The notes under the pieces are model-generated. The model saw only the letters and a list, made by a program, of their open reading frames with translations. It was not told the DNA's origin and searched no databases. Positions 55,700 through 63,769 of a stretch of DNA of 64,000 nt are shown here, piece after piece. Each line of letters opens with the position of its first letter. The stretch's first letter is position 1. This DNA is from Rhodopseudomonas pseudopalustris (GTDB lineage: Bacteria > Pseudomonadota > Alphaproteobacteria > Rhizobiales > Xanthobacteraceae), in NCBI RefSeq assembly GCF_900110435.1, contig NZ_FODT01000003.1, positions 372,001 through 436,000 of the forward strand, given 5' to 3'. A program made the translations under genes and the position numbers.

Positions 55700-56938
55700 C
55701 TACGGCGTCTCGGTATCGCCCGTCCGCAGCCGCGATGCCGCCAGCACCAGCAGTCCCGCGCCCGCGACCGACCAGCACGCCACCGGCGCCCAGTGCAGCA
55801 GCGGCGCGTAGTCCGGCAGCTTCTGCAGGCCGCCGGCAACGGCGGCCATGCGCGCGAAGGTGGCGAGCGCCAGCGCCGAGAACACCAGCCCGGTGAGCCT
55901 GCCCTCGGCGCCGGTCTGTCCGATCGCGAGCGCCGCCGACACTGCGCTCATCAGCATGCAGCCCCACGCCGCGCCGGCGAGGAATTGCGCCGCAATCAGC
56001 ACGTTCAGATTGCCGGCATATTCCGCGCCGACCACCGCCAAGGCGCCGAGCAGCCCCGCGGCGCCCATCACGATCAGGCCGCCGCGATGCTTCACCACCA
56101 TGCTCGCCGGAAACAGCGCGACGTTGAAGCCGATCCAGAACACCGGCATCAGCCATTGCAGATCGTCGGGCCTGGCGAAGCGCAGAAAGAACGGCGCGCT
56201 GTTCAGGCTGAAATGCATCTGATAGCCGAGCGCGAGCAGCACCATCGCGGCGATGAACAGCACCGGCAGGCGGCCCGGCGCTCTGGCCGGCGCAGGCGTC
56301 TTCGGCGCAGCCTGCGCGGTCGCAACGCCGCGCTCGACCTTCGACAACGCCAGCGTCGTGATCAGCAGCACCACGCTCGAGATCACGAACGGCAGCCGCG
56401 GGTCGACGTTCTTCAGCACCACGCCGAGATAGGGCGACACGGCCCCGGCCAATCCATATCCGAGCATGGTCAGCGCCGACAGCCACGGCAGCGACGGCCG
56501 CGCGCCGTATTTGCCGAGCAGCGTCAACGGCGGCGCGCGCAGCGCCGACGACGTCGCCGCCCACACCACGATCAACGCGATGAACGCGATCTGCGCCGAC
56601 GATCCGACGGTGGCGACGAAAGGCAGCGCCACGAAGGCGGCGCAGGAGAACGCCGCGGCGATGCCGACGAACAGGCCGAGCCGACCGACGAGCGTTGTGA
56701 TCCGGTCGGCGGCGATGCCCATCGCGGTGTCGGCGATGGTGAAAATGGCCTGGTCGAGCATCAGGATCAGGATCACCGCCCCGGGCGCGATTCCGACCTC
56801 GGCGGCGAGCTTCGGCAGATAGACCACGTAAATGGTCCAGCACAGCGTGAACAGCAATTGCAGCAAAGCGATATAGAGGCCAATGCGGTTCACACCGCCG
56901 GCGCGCGCAGCCGCGTCATCGATCGCCCGCTCGGCCAT
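55700..56938 (-). CDS. MFS transporter
   Basis: A 412-residue inner-membrane protein with about 12 hydrophobic helices, from ATG 56938 (MAERAIDDAAARAGGVNRIG). GMAADRITTLVGRLG-like text between helices 2 and 3 (read GIAADRITTLVGRLG) matches the MFS loop motif. The frame upstream of 56938 only shadows AlkB. It is convergent with the ThDP enzyme and next to the hpa genes, so uptake of an aromatic acid is possible, but the sequence does not say so. Confidence 0.87.
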   Translation of the reverse strand: MAERAIDDAAARAGGVNRIGLYIALLQLLFTLCWTIYVVYLPKLAAEVGIAPGAVILILMLDQAIFTIADTAMGIAADRITTLVGRLGLFVGIAAAFSCAAFVALPFVATVGSSAQIAFIALIVVWAATSSALRAPPLTLLGKYGARPSLPWLSALTMLGYGLAGAVSPYLGVVLKNVDPRLPFVISSVVLLITTLALSKVERGVATAQAAPKTPAPARAPGRLPVLFIAAMVLLALGYQMHFSLNSAPFFLRFARPDDLQWLMPVFWIGFNVALFPASMVVKHRGGLIVMGAAGLLGALAVVGAEYAGNLNVLIAAQFLAGAAWGCMLMSAVSAALAIGQTGAEGRLTGLVFSALALATFARMAAVAGGLQKLPDYAPLLHWAPVACWSVAGAGLLVLAASRLRTGDTETP

Positions 56939-56997
56939 CGTCCCTCTCTTCGGGAACCAGCATAGACCGGAGTTCCATCGGCAGGGAAGCCGGGCCC

Positions 56998-57651
56998 CTA
57001 CAGCGCCTTGCGGAAGGTCAGATTGATGCGCTGGCGGCCGAGCAGCTCGTGGTCGCCGTCCTTCAACGCCAGCACGCCGTGATACACCAGCCGGCTCTCG
57101 CCGCCCCACACCAGCACATCGCCATGGCGTAGCTCGAAGCGGCGCGGCTTGTCGCTGCGCGCCATCCCGCCGAACTGGAAGATCGCCGGCAGGCCGAGCG
57201 ACACCGAGACGATCGGCGCGGAAAAATCCTGCTCGTCTCTGTCCTGATGCAGCGCCATCCTGGCGCCGGGCGCGTAGCGGTTGATCAGGCAGGCATCCGG
57301 ATCGAAACCGGCGAAGCCCGCTTCCGCCGCCGCACCGATCGCGAGATCGCGCAGCACCGACGGCATTTCCGGCCACGGTCGATCGCCCTGCGGATCATGC
57401 GTCGCGTAGCGATAGCCGCTTCGGTCGGTGACCCAGCCGACGCGGCCGCAACTCGTCATCGCCACGCTCATGGCGTGGCCGCCCGGCGTCATCATGTGGC
57501 GGAACGGCGCGCGCCCGACGATGGCCTCGATCGCCCCAATCAGATCGCGCTCCTGCGGGCGGGCAAAGCCGTGCAGCAGCGCCGCGCCCGGCGCGATCTC
57601 CTCGCGTCGCGGTCCATCGAACACACCTTCGAACAGATCGGCTGTGGCCAT
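56998..57651 (-). CDS. alkB: AlkB-type Fe(II)/2-oxoglutarate DNA dealkylase
   Basis: A 217-residue cytoplasmic repair dioxygenase. The iron ligands are His135, Asp137 (LHQDRDEQD) and His191 (VYHGVL); 2-oxoglutarate is bound by Arg208 and Arg214 (RQRINLTFRKAL). LINRYAPGARMALHQDRDE is the family signature. It removes methyl groups from 1-methyladenine and 3-methylcytosine. No ada gene is adjacent. Its start codon overlaps the stop of a LysR-gene remnant (TGATG). Confidence 0.95.
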   Translation of the reverse strand: MATADLFEGVFDGPRREEIAPGAALLHGFARPQERDLIGAIEAIVGRAPFRHMMTPGGHAMSVAMTSCGRVGWVTDRSGYRYATHDPQGDRPWPEMPSVLRDLAIGAAAEAGFAGFDPDACLINRYAPGARMALHQDRDEQDFSAPIVSVSLGLPAIFQFGGMARSDKPRRFELRHGDVLVWGGESRLVYHGVLALKDGDHELLGRQRINLTFRKAL

Positions 57652-57848
57652 CAGCCATGGTTCCTTCTCATCGTGGCGCGCGCAGTTCTGAACTGGCCCG
57701 AAACGCGCGCGCTCGCAAGCCGCCGCGCTTCATCCGAAGCCCCCCCGTCGCTGGTCTCCATGGCGAGATCGACGAAGGCGCGCACCTTGGCCGACAGCAG
57801 CCGCGACGTCGGATAGCGGCGGCCAACGCACCAGACCGGGTCATCGGC
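57651..57848 (-). pseudogene. C-terminal remnant of a LysR-type regulator
   Basis: About 65 codons on the minus strand read DDPVWCVGRRYPTSRLL, then SAKVRAFVDLAMETS, the characteristic C-terminal end of LysR effector domains. There is no start codon, DNA-binding domain or rest of the effector domain: the frame is closed by a TGA at 57849-57851, where a decayed family B repeat begins. The downstream end stops in GGCTGATGG, overlapping the alkB ATG. It is best read as a gene truncated by repeat insertion or deletion. Confidence 0.72.
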
Positions 57849-57849
57849 T

Positions 57850-57951
57850 CAAGCTCTTTCGGTCCCGATTGAATCAGAACCGAATCTCTCACTGGTTGGT
57901 CCACGCATTTCTTTAACGCGAACCGGGATCCGCTTCGCTCGAAAACGCCAT
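57850..57951. repeat. ~100-bp dispersed repeat (family B), copy 3, decayed
   Basis: CAAGCTCTTTCGGTCCCGAT, AATCAGAACCGAA and a terminal CTTCGCTCGAAAACGCC match the copies at 19553 and 31838 with many changes. Confidence 0.7.
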
Positions 57952-58003
57952 CATCCGTCGACCCGCTGTTTCGCACGCGGCTGCATCAGGCTAAAGCGAA
58001 CCG

Positions 58004-58330
58004 ATGAACAGCCCGACCCCGATCGATACCGTGAGTCCGTGCCAGAGCTGCGGCGCCTGTTGCGCCTATTCGGCGAACTGGCCGCGTTTCACGGTGGAGG
58101 AAGACGCAGCGCTCGATGCTATACCGGCGGAACTCGTCAATGCGCGACTGAGCGGGATGCGCTGCGACGGCGAGCGCTGCTGCGCGCTCAGCGGGACGAT
58201 CGGCGAAGCGACCGCCTGCACGATCTACGCGCTGCGGCCGGAGGTTTGCCGTGAGTGCCAGCCGGGCGATCCGGAATGCGGCATGGCGCGGCGCAGATAC
58301 AATCTGCCGCCGCTGGCGACGGCCGGCTGA
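58004..58330 (+). CDS. YkgJ-family zinc/iron-binding protein
   Basis: A 108-residue cysteine-rich protein. The clusters are CQSCGACCAYS near the N-terminus, MRCDGERCCAL in the middle and CTIYALRPEVCRECQPGDPECG at the end, the classic YkgJ (CxxCxxCC) layout that chelates zinc or an iron-sulphur centre. The role of the family is unknown. It stands alone next to a convergent hypothetical gene. Confidence 0.87.
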   Translation: MNSPTPIDTVSPCQSCGACCAYSANWPRFTVEEDAALDAIPAELVNARLSGMRCDGERCCALSGTIGEATACTIYALRPEVCRECQPGDPECGMARRRYNLPPLATAG

Positions 58331-58343
58331 TCAGCACACCAGA

Positions 58344-58754
58344 TCAGCTCGCCGTGGGCGCGATCTCGTCGTCGTCGACCTCGTCCTGATCGAGCGGCGC
58401 AAAGCTCGACAGCGGCTTGGTCGAGAGTGTGATCGCCTTGCGGTTCCCGTAGGTCGGCGCCGGCGGGCGAGGCCGCGGCGCCGCCAATTCGCGCGACAGC
58501 GCGACCAGCACGGAACCGACCCGACCGCCATGGTGGATCAGATCGCGCTCATCGCAGCTCGCGGCGATCGTCAGCGCCAGCGCGTGCAGATGGGCGCGGC
58601 GATAACAGAACAGCGCGAGCTGGGCACGCACGTCGGACGACACACTCTCCACCAGCGCCGGCAGACCGCTCTCATTGGCGCGATACATCGCGCCGAGGAG
58701 ATCGTCCCGGACCGGGCAGTGGTCATTTTCGAAGTTTTCACGGCTCGACAACAT
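58344..58754 (-). CDS. Conserved protein of unknown function
   Basis: A 136-residue soluble protein. The first ~95 residues look helical (SVSSDVRAQLALFCYRRAHL) and the tail is acidic and proline-rich (DQDEVDDDEIAPTAS). No family was recognised; similar short proteins appear in Bradyrhizobium relatives. Convergent with the ykgJ-like gene, with a 13-base gap. Confidence 0.68.
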   Translation of the reverse strand: MLSSRENFENDHCPVRDDLLGAMYRANESGLPALVESVSSDVRAQLALFCYRRAHLHALALTIAASCDERDLIHHGGRVGSVLVALSRELAAPRPRPPAPTYGNRKAITLSTKPLSSFAPLDQDEVDDDEIAPTAS

Positions 58755-58984
58755 CGGCGTTTCTCCGAGGCGATTTCGACAATGAGGATGCGGCCGAATT
58801 TGCTAACGAGAGCTTAACTATGCCTTCCGATACCTCCGAAAGGACTTGCGCGAATCGCATGGAACGATTTGCGATCACGTTTTTTTGGATCGCTCGGATT
58901 TGATCACTCCGCCGCTGCGATCGGGAGTAACCTTTTAATCACCATCCGGCAATTGAAGTTCATCAGTAACGGCGGAGATTTCAG

Positions 58985-59371
58985 ATGAGTGATCCCGTGA
59001 CGTTGTTGTTCCCGAACCTGTTGCAGCCCGCGGCTGGCACCTACGCACCGGTCGGGGTCAAATTCTGGGAGAATGAGGAAACCGTCCTCGCCGGCATGAA
59101 GGAATTCGCCGATGGCTGGTTCGAGCGCCGGCGGATTGGAACCCATGCGGCGTTGGAAACGGCGCGCCGAATGGGCGAAGCGGCGACGCCGCTCGACAGC
59201 ATCCGCGAGTATCAGGACTGGCTCGGCGGCGCGATGGCGCGTCTGCTGGAAGACGGCATCGCCTTTCAACAACAAGTGATCAAGGCCAACGCCCGTCTGG
59301 CGCCGCATCTGCCGGGCGCCGGCAATTCGGCGGCGCCTTCGGCGGAGAAGGACGAACGCATCAGCGCCTGA
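58985..59371 (+). CDS. Small helical protein, phasin-like in character
   Basis: A 128-residue protein without signal peptide. The central part is amphipathic helix (RIGTHAALETARRMGEAATP; YQDWLGGAMARLLEDGIAFQ), similar in style to phasins and polyhydroxyalkanoate-associated proteins, but no clear family assignment is possible. An AGGCGGAGATT-like leader carries GGAG before the ATG. The C-terminus is acidic. Confidence 0.7.
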   Translation: MSDPVTLLFPNLLQPAAGTYAPVGVKFWENEETVLAGMKEFADGWFERRRIGTHAALETARRMGEAATPLDSIREYQDWLGGAMARLLEDGIAFQQQVIKANARLAPHLPGAGNSAAPSAEKDERISA

Positions 59372-59453
59372 CCCGCGCCGGGAACCTCGTTCCTGATTTA
59401 TTCGATCAGCAGCCGCGGGGTTCCGGTGGATTCGCCGGAACCGGCGCGATCGG

Positions 59454-59864
59454 CTACGGATTGGCGGCGAGCACGACCGCAAGGGCGAAGCTGGTGAGAT
59501 GGTGCAACGCCTGATCGGTGCCGATCAGCCACCAGAACCAGCGGCTTTCCGAGGTGATGTTGAACGTCGCAACGGAAAATCCCTTGGCGCGATCGATCGC
59601 CAGATGGATGGCGCAGTCGATCAGCCCGATGAACCAGAAACGCGGCGCGAGGATCAGCATTATCGCGGTGGTCAGCACCAGATGCACCGCGCAATGCGCG
59701 AACAGCGGCAACGCCCAGCCGGTCTTCTTGTCCTTGCCGATCGCCATCCAGGCGTTCTGCAGATAGAAATCGGCGAACACGTGCTTCAGCGTGAGCACGA
59801 GCATCCATCCGGTGAGCGCACCAACGGAGACCGCCGACGACAATTGGGGAAGGATCAAACTCAC
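59454..59864 (-). CDS. DUF3307 membrane protein
   Basis: A 136-residue protein with four hydrophobic segments. HVFADFYLQNAWMAIGKDKK near residue 28, a following histidine-rich segment (FAHCAVHLVLTTAIMLI) and IDCAIHLAIDRAKGFS match DUF3307 membrane proteins. The histidines and aspartates could bind metal in the membrane. Function unknown. Confidence 0.82.
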   Translation of the reverse strand: MSLILPQLSSAVSVGALTGWMLVLTLKHVFADFYLQNAWMAIGKDKKTGWALPLFAHCAVHLVLTTAIMLILAPRFWFIGLIDCAIHLAIDRAKGFSVATFNITSESRWFWWLIGTDQALHHLTSFALAVVLAANP

Positions 59865-60078
59865 GCCCTTTGCCTGGGCCCGACGGGTCCATCACGACAT
59901 GAACAGACGGTGGACGCCGTTGTCTTTCGTGCGGATGTTCCGTGCGAGCGCTGAGCATCGCAACAGGTCAGGGACTGACCAGCGGTCCCATTATGACATT
60001 TCTGGTTCCGGAATGCACGTGGGGGAAACCGCCGGGCGAATGCTCGACCACTTGACCCCTTTCCCGGTATCCAACCTG

Positions 60079-60178
60079 GAGCAAGTCCGGTTCCGATCAA
60101 ATCAGACAGGAGGCCCGGTTACTTGGTCCGGCGCGTTGTCTTCACGCGACCCGGGATCCACATCGCTCGAAAACGCGA
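60079..60178. repeat. ~100-bp dispersed repeat (family B), copy 4, decayed
   Basis: GAGCAAGTCCGGTTCCGATC, CGCGTTGTCTTCACGCG and the end ATCGCTCGAAAACGCGA show the same plan as the better copies. The rest of the 59865-60183 gap holds no gene. Confidence 0.65.
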
Positions 60179-60183
60179 TCGCC

Positions 60184-61071
60184 TCACGGCATTGCGGAGG
60201 CCGGCACCGTGCCGGCGCTGGCGCGGGTGCGGATCGCCGCGATGGCGCTTTTCAGCGCGGTCTGCCGGCGGTCGGGCAGCGCCGCCGTCCGCGCTTCGGC
60301 GATCGCCGCGGACAGATCGGGAAGCGTCAGCGCGCCGGCGAACACCGGCTTGACCAGGCTGTCGATGATCAGCGTCCAATTCGCCATGCCGTAGAGATAC
60401 GGGTCGCCATAGCCGCGGATCATGGTGGCGCTCTGCACGATGGTCCAGACCGCCTCCGGCCGTTTCGCGAGGCAGCGGTCGATCATGTGCAGCCAGCGCT
60501 CGACCCAGATCCGCTCTTTGGCATAACGGATCGACAGCATCCGCCAGCGCCGCAACCACGACTCGATCCGCAGCCTTCGAATGCCGAGCCAGCCGGTCGC
60601 GTTGAAGCGCATCTTCACCGGCAGGCGCTGCCAGCCGAGAGCGCCGATGACGTCGAGCATCGGATCGGCCACCACGATCGGTAGCGCCGACACCAGCTCG
60701 TCGATGCGAAAACGGCATTTGCGGTCGACCCGGTTGGTCGCCACGCCGTCCGGCCCGATCGCCGCCTCGGCCAGCGCGAGTTGCGCGATCCGGATCGGGT
60801 CCTCATAGGCCATCCGCATCGCCAGCAGCTGCGCGATCTCGATCAGCAGCGCGTCGCCGACATCGCGGCGATGCGCGAAGCGGCCGATGCGGTCGAGATA
60901 CAGCCGCGCGTAGCGCCGGCCCTGAAAGGCGATCAGCTGCTCCACGGCGTCGCTCACCACCGGCGCCACCGCCGGCGACAGATTGTCCGGCAGGGCCAGC
61001 GCGACGACGCGGTCACGCTCGCCGATGATTTCGGCGAGCGTGGAGCGCATTGCGTCGAGATAGCCTGTCAC
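60184..61071 (-). CDS. Stand-alone DUF6537 protein (C-terminal domain of indolepyruvate oxidoreductase beta)
   Basis: About 295 residues from a GTG at 61071 (TGYLDAMRSTLAEIIGERDR), with GAGGGCAGGG upstream. The text matches the helical C-terminal domain of IorB-like indolepyruvate:ferredoxin oxidoreductases (LIAFQGRRYARLYLDRIGRF; RRWRMLSIRYAKERIWVERW; SATMIRGYGDPYLYGMANWT). The N-terminal gamma-type catalytic domain and any thiamine or iron-sulphur domain are missing. It starts 20 bases after the cNMP-binding protein gene, so the two are probably co-transcribed. An enzymatic role on its own is unlikely. Confidence 0.78.
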   Translation of the reverse strand: MTGYLDAMRSTLAEIIGERDRVVALALPDNLSPAVAPVVSDAVEQLIAFQGRRYARLYLDRIGRFAHRRDVGDALLIEIAQLLAMRMAYEDPIRIAQLALAEAAIGPDGVATNRVDRKCRFRIDELVSALPIVVADPMLDVIGALGWQRLPVKMRFNATGWLGIRRLRIESWLRRWRMLSIRYAKERIWVERWLHMIDRCLAKRPEAVWTIVQSATMIRGYGDPYLYGMANWTLIIDSLVKPVFAGALTLPDLSAAIAEARTAALPDRRQTALKSAIAAIRTRASAGTVPASAMP

Positions 61072-61091
61072 CGCCCTGCCCTCGTCGCGGG

Positions 61092-61766
61092 TTACGCTGT
61101 ATCGCTCGCGACCTGCGCCGGCACCGGGACATGGGCCTGCGCCAGCCGCGCTTCGAGCACCTCGATATTCTGGAACAGCCGCGCGCTGGCGAGCCGCAGG
61201 AAGTAGAAGCCGAACTCCGGGTTCTGGACGTAAAGCTCCTCGACCTGCCGATAGCTGACGCTGAGGACGACGCCGGATTCGACGCATTCCAGCGTCTGCG
61301 TCCGGGTGTTCGACGGCGACAGCATCCCGAGCTCGCCGACGATTGCGCCGACCGGAAGCTCGATGCCGGATTCGACCAGGCGGAAGCGGCCGCTGACGAT
61401 GTAGAACATGTGCTCGGCCTTCTCGTCCTTGTAGAACAGCTCCTCCCCGGCCTCGCATTTGCGCTCGGTCATGAATGGCTTCAGCCATTCCATCGACAGA
61501 TCGCTGTTGACCGACTTCTTGACGTCGCGCACGAGCTGCAGCATCTGGTGCAGCCGATAGGCGTTGAGCGGCAGCAGCACGGCGTGCAGCGCCAACGTCG
61601 GATAGTTGTGGGTCGGGATCGACACCGCGATCATCAGCAGATTGGTCAGCATCCCGAACACCCGCAGCGGGATCATCGTCCGCATCGTATAGGTCGCGAC
61701 CACGAAGATCGTCGCGAACAGGCTGCCCGCGGTGCCGGCATGCTGAGCGATGTGAGACATATCCAT
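61092..61766 (-). CDS. Membrane-anchored cyclic-nucleotide-binding protein
   Basis: About 224 residues from ATG 61766 (MDMSHIAQHAG); the longer frame to 61877 is less likely. Three hydrophobic helices (AGSLFATIFVVATYTM; FGMLTNLLMIAVS; LALHAVLLPLNAYRL) are followed by a cNMP-binding domain with EELFYKDEKAEHMFYIVSGR and the phosphate-binding GELGMLSPSNTRTQTLE. There is no DNA-binding helix, so this is not a CRP-type regulator. It may report cAMP or cGMP to its partner, the DUF6537 protein. Confidence 0.85.
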   Translation of the reverse strand: MDMSHIAQHAGTAGSLFATIFVVATYTMRTMIPLRVFGMLTNLLMIAVSIPTHNYPTLALHAVLLPLNAYRLHQMLQLVRDVKKSVNSDLSMEWLKPFMTERKCEAGEELFYKDEKAEHMFYIVSGRFRLVESGIELPVGAIVGELGMLSPSNTRTQTLECVESGVVLSVSYRQVEELYVQNPEFGFYFLRLASARLFQNIEVLEARLAQAHVPVPAQVASDTA

Positions 61767-62096
61767 GGGGCCAACCTGTCTCGAGAAACGGATCGTGACG
61801 CCGAAATGCGCAGCGAACACCCGCGGCGTGGCGGTGATCGCGCCGCCGCGTGGCGCCTGGAATACACGTTGATGCAAACCGGATTATAAACAATCCGGCG
61901 CAGGGAACGCCACCGGCCCCGCGGCGCGTCCGCGCGGCTGCGCGGCGATTGACGGCCGGGGCCGGCGCAGGCAGTTTGCGCGCCCGATCGCAACCCACCG
62001 CGGGCCGGACTCCCGCGCCGCAGACCGGCCTCGGAGACGTCTCGTTCGGCCCTCACGCCTCTTCCCACGCCCACAGCTTTTCTGGAGATCAACACC

Positions 62097-62879
62097 ATGT
62101 CGGACACGGACAGCATGAGCACGCCGGTTCTCACCATCGAGGGCCCGCGCGCCACCATCCGGCTGAACCGGCCGGAGCACCTCAACCGGCTGCAGCCGGA
62201 CGACCTCGAGGCGCTGCTCGAGCATTTCGCGCAGATCGAGAGCGACGCCTCGGTGCGCGTGCTGGTCCTGACCGGCACCGGCCGGGCGTTTTCGGCGGGC
62301 TTCGACCTCGGCAAGGTCGCCGAGCGCGCCGCCAGCGAGGTCGAGGGCGAGTCCTCGGGCGCGGCCTTCGAAGTCGTCGCCGACCGGCTCGAGAATCTGC
62401 GGGTGCCGACGATCTGCCGGTTGAACGGCGGCGTCTATGGCGGTTCGACCGATCTGGCGCTGGCCTGCGATTTCCGCATCGGCGTCGACACCGCCGAGAT
62501 GTTCATGCCGGCGGCGCGGCTCGGGCTGCATTACTACCCGTCGGGCATCAAGCGTTACGTCACGCGGCTCGGCGTCAACAACGCCAAGACGCTGTTCCTG
62601 ACCGGGCAGCGGCTCGACGCCGCCGAGATGCTGCGGATCGGTTACTTGACCGCGATGGCGCCGATGGAACGGCTCGACCGCGAGGTCGACGCGCTGGCCG
62701 CGACCCTCGCCGGCAACGCGCCGAATGCGGTGGCCGGCATGAAGCGCGCCATCAACGAATTCGCCCGCCAGGCGCTCGACGAGCCGGCCGCCGACGCTCG
62801 CGCCCGCGCCTCGATGCGCGGCGCCGAAATCAAGGAAGGCATCGCCGCCTTCGCGGAGAAACGCACGCCGAAGTTTTAA
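62097..62879 (+). CDS. Enoyl-CoA hydratase/isomerase family protein
   Basis: A 260-residue crotonase. The oxyanion-hole segments are GTGRAFSAGFDLGKV and NGGVYGGSTDLALACDFRIG; RLGLHYYPSGIKRYVTRLG follows. One of the two usual catalytic glutamates appears to be replaced (GGSTDL in place of GGGxE), so the exact reaction may differ from a simple hydratase. A weak leader lies upstream (TTTTCTGGAGATCAACACC, GGAG). Alone in its direction. Confidence 0.88.
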   Translation: MSDTDSMSTPVLTIEGPRATIRLNRPEHLNRLQPDDLEALLEHFAQIESDASVRVLVLTGTGRAFSAGFDLGKVAERAASEVEGESSGAAFEVVADRLENLRVPTICRLNGGVYGGSTDLALACDFRIGVDTAEMFMPAARLGLHYYPSGIKRYVTRLGVNNAKTLFLTGQRLDAAEMLRIGYLTAMAPMERLDREVDALAATLAGNAPNAVAGMKRAINEFARQALDEPAADARARASMRGAEIKEGIAAFAEKRTPKF

Positions 62880-62904
62880 GGCTTAAAGCGGCTCGTCGCC
62901 CTGG

Positions 62905-63603
62905 CTACTGCTCCACGAACGTCGCGACATCCCCGAGCGCGGCGCGGCTGGTGCGGTAGCTGTTGGCTTTGTGCTCGCGGTCGGCGTAGCCGAACGAGAT
63001 GCCGCACACCACGCGGCGGTCGTCGCCGAGCCCGAAATGCTTGCGCACGACGCCCGAATGGAACGCCAGCGCCGCCTGCGGGACGGTGGCGAGGCCGAGC
63101 GCCTGCGCCGCCAGCATCAAGGAGGTGACGTAGCCGCCGCAGTCGATCGCGCCGTAGACGCCGAGCGCCTCGTCGGTGGTGATGATCGCGACATGCGGCG
63201 CGCCGAAGAAGTTGAAATTCTCCAGCGCCTGTTTGGCGTAGGCCATCTTGTCGCCCTTGGCGATCCCGAGCGTGTTGTAGAGCTGGAAGCCGCTCTCGCG
63301 GCGGCGCTCGAGATACACGCCGCGATACTCGCGCGGGAATTCGAAATCCCCGCTCGCCGGCGCGCCGCTCGCGGCGACGTTGTAGATCACGTCGCGAAAC
63401 TTTCGGGTCGCCTCGCCGGACGTGATCAGCACCTGCCAGGGCTGGCTGTTGCACCACGACGCCGTCTTCTGCGCGGCGGCGAGCATCCGGTCGATGGTCT
63501 CGCGCGGCACCGGATCGGGCCTGAACGCCCGACACGAATAGCGCGCGGCCATCAGCTCTTCGAGCACATCGATCGGGGCAGTGGTCGCGGCAGCGTCGGT
63601 CAT
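62905..63603 (-). CDS. Nitroreductase-family FMN oxidoreductase
   Basis: A 232-residue NfsB-type flavoprotein. FMN contacts are in YSCRAFRPDPVPRETIDRML, KTASWCNSQPWQVLI and the C-terminal GISFGYADREHKANSYRTSR. AIDCGGYVTSLMLAAQALGL is the dimer-interface helix. It reduces nitroaromatics or quinones with NAD(P)H; the physiological substrate is not known. Convergent with the enoyl-CoA hydratase gene. Confidence 0.9.
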   Translation of the reverse strand: MTDAAATTAPIDVLEELMAARYSCRAFRPDPVPRETIDRMLAAAQKTASWCNSQPWQVLITSGEATRKFRDVIYNVAASGAPASGDFEFPREYRGVYLERRRESGFQLYNTLGIAKGDKMAYAKQALENFNFFGAPHVAIITTDEALGVYGAIDCGGYVTSLMLAAQALGLATVPQAALAFHSGVVRKHFGLGDDRRVVCGISFGYADREHKANSYRTSRAALGDVATFVEQ

Positions 63604-63626
63604 AGTGGCCTCATTGCTCGATGGTC

Positions 63627-63747
63627 GTCATTCCGGGGCGCTCACGGCAGTGAGCGAACCCGGAATCTGAAACGCACACTGCGGCGCCGGCAATCGAATA
63701 ACTTCGGGATTCCGGGTTCGCGAGCTTTGCTCGCGCCCCGGAATGAC
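63627..63747. repeat. Paired-palindrome intergenic repeat (family A)
   Basis: A 121-bp element, GTCATTCCGGGGCGCTCAC to CTCGCGCCCCGGAATGAC, with a divergent central spacer. Confidence 0.85.
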
Positions 63748-63769
63748 GGCCCGTGGTTGATGATCGCCG

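Noticed and set aside
58855-58900. A GGAAC followed by CGTT upstream of the gene at 58985, as an EcfG promoter
   Set aside because: The spacer is only 12 bases, outside the 16-17 needed.
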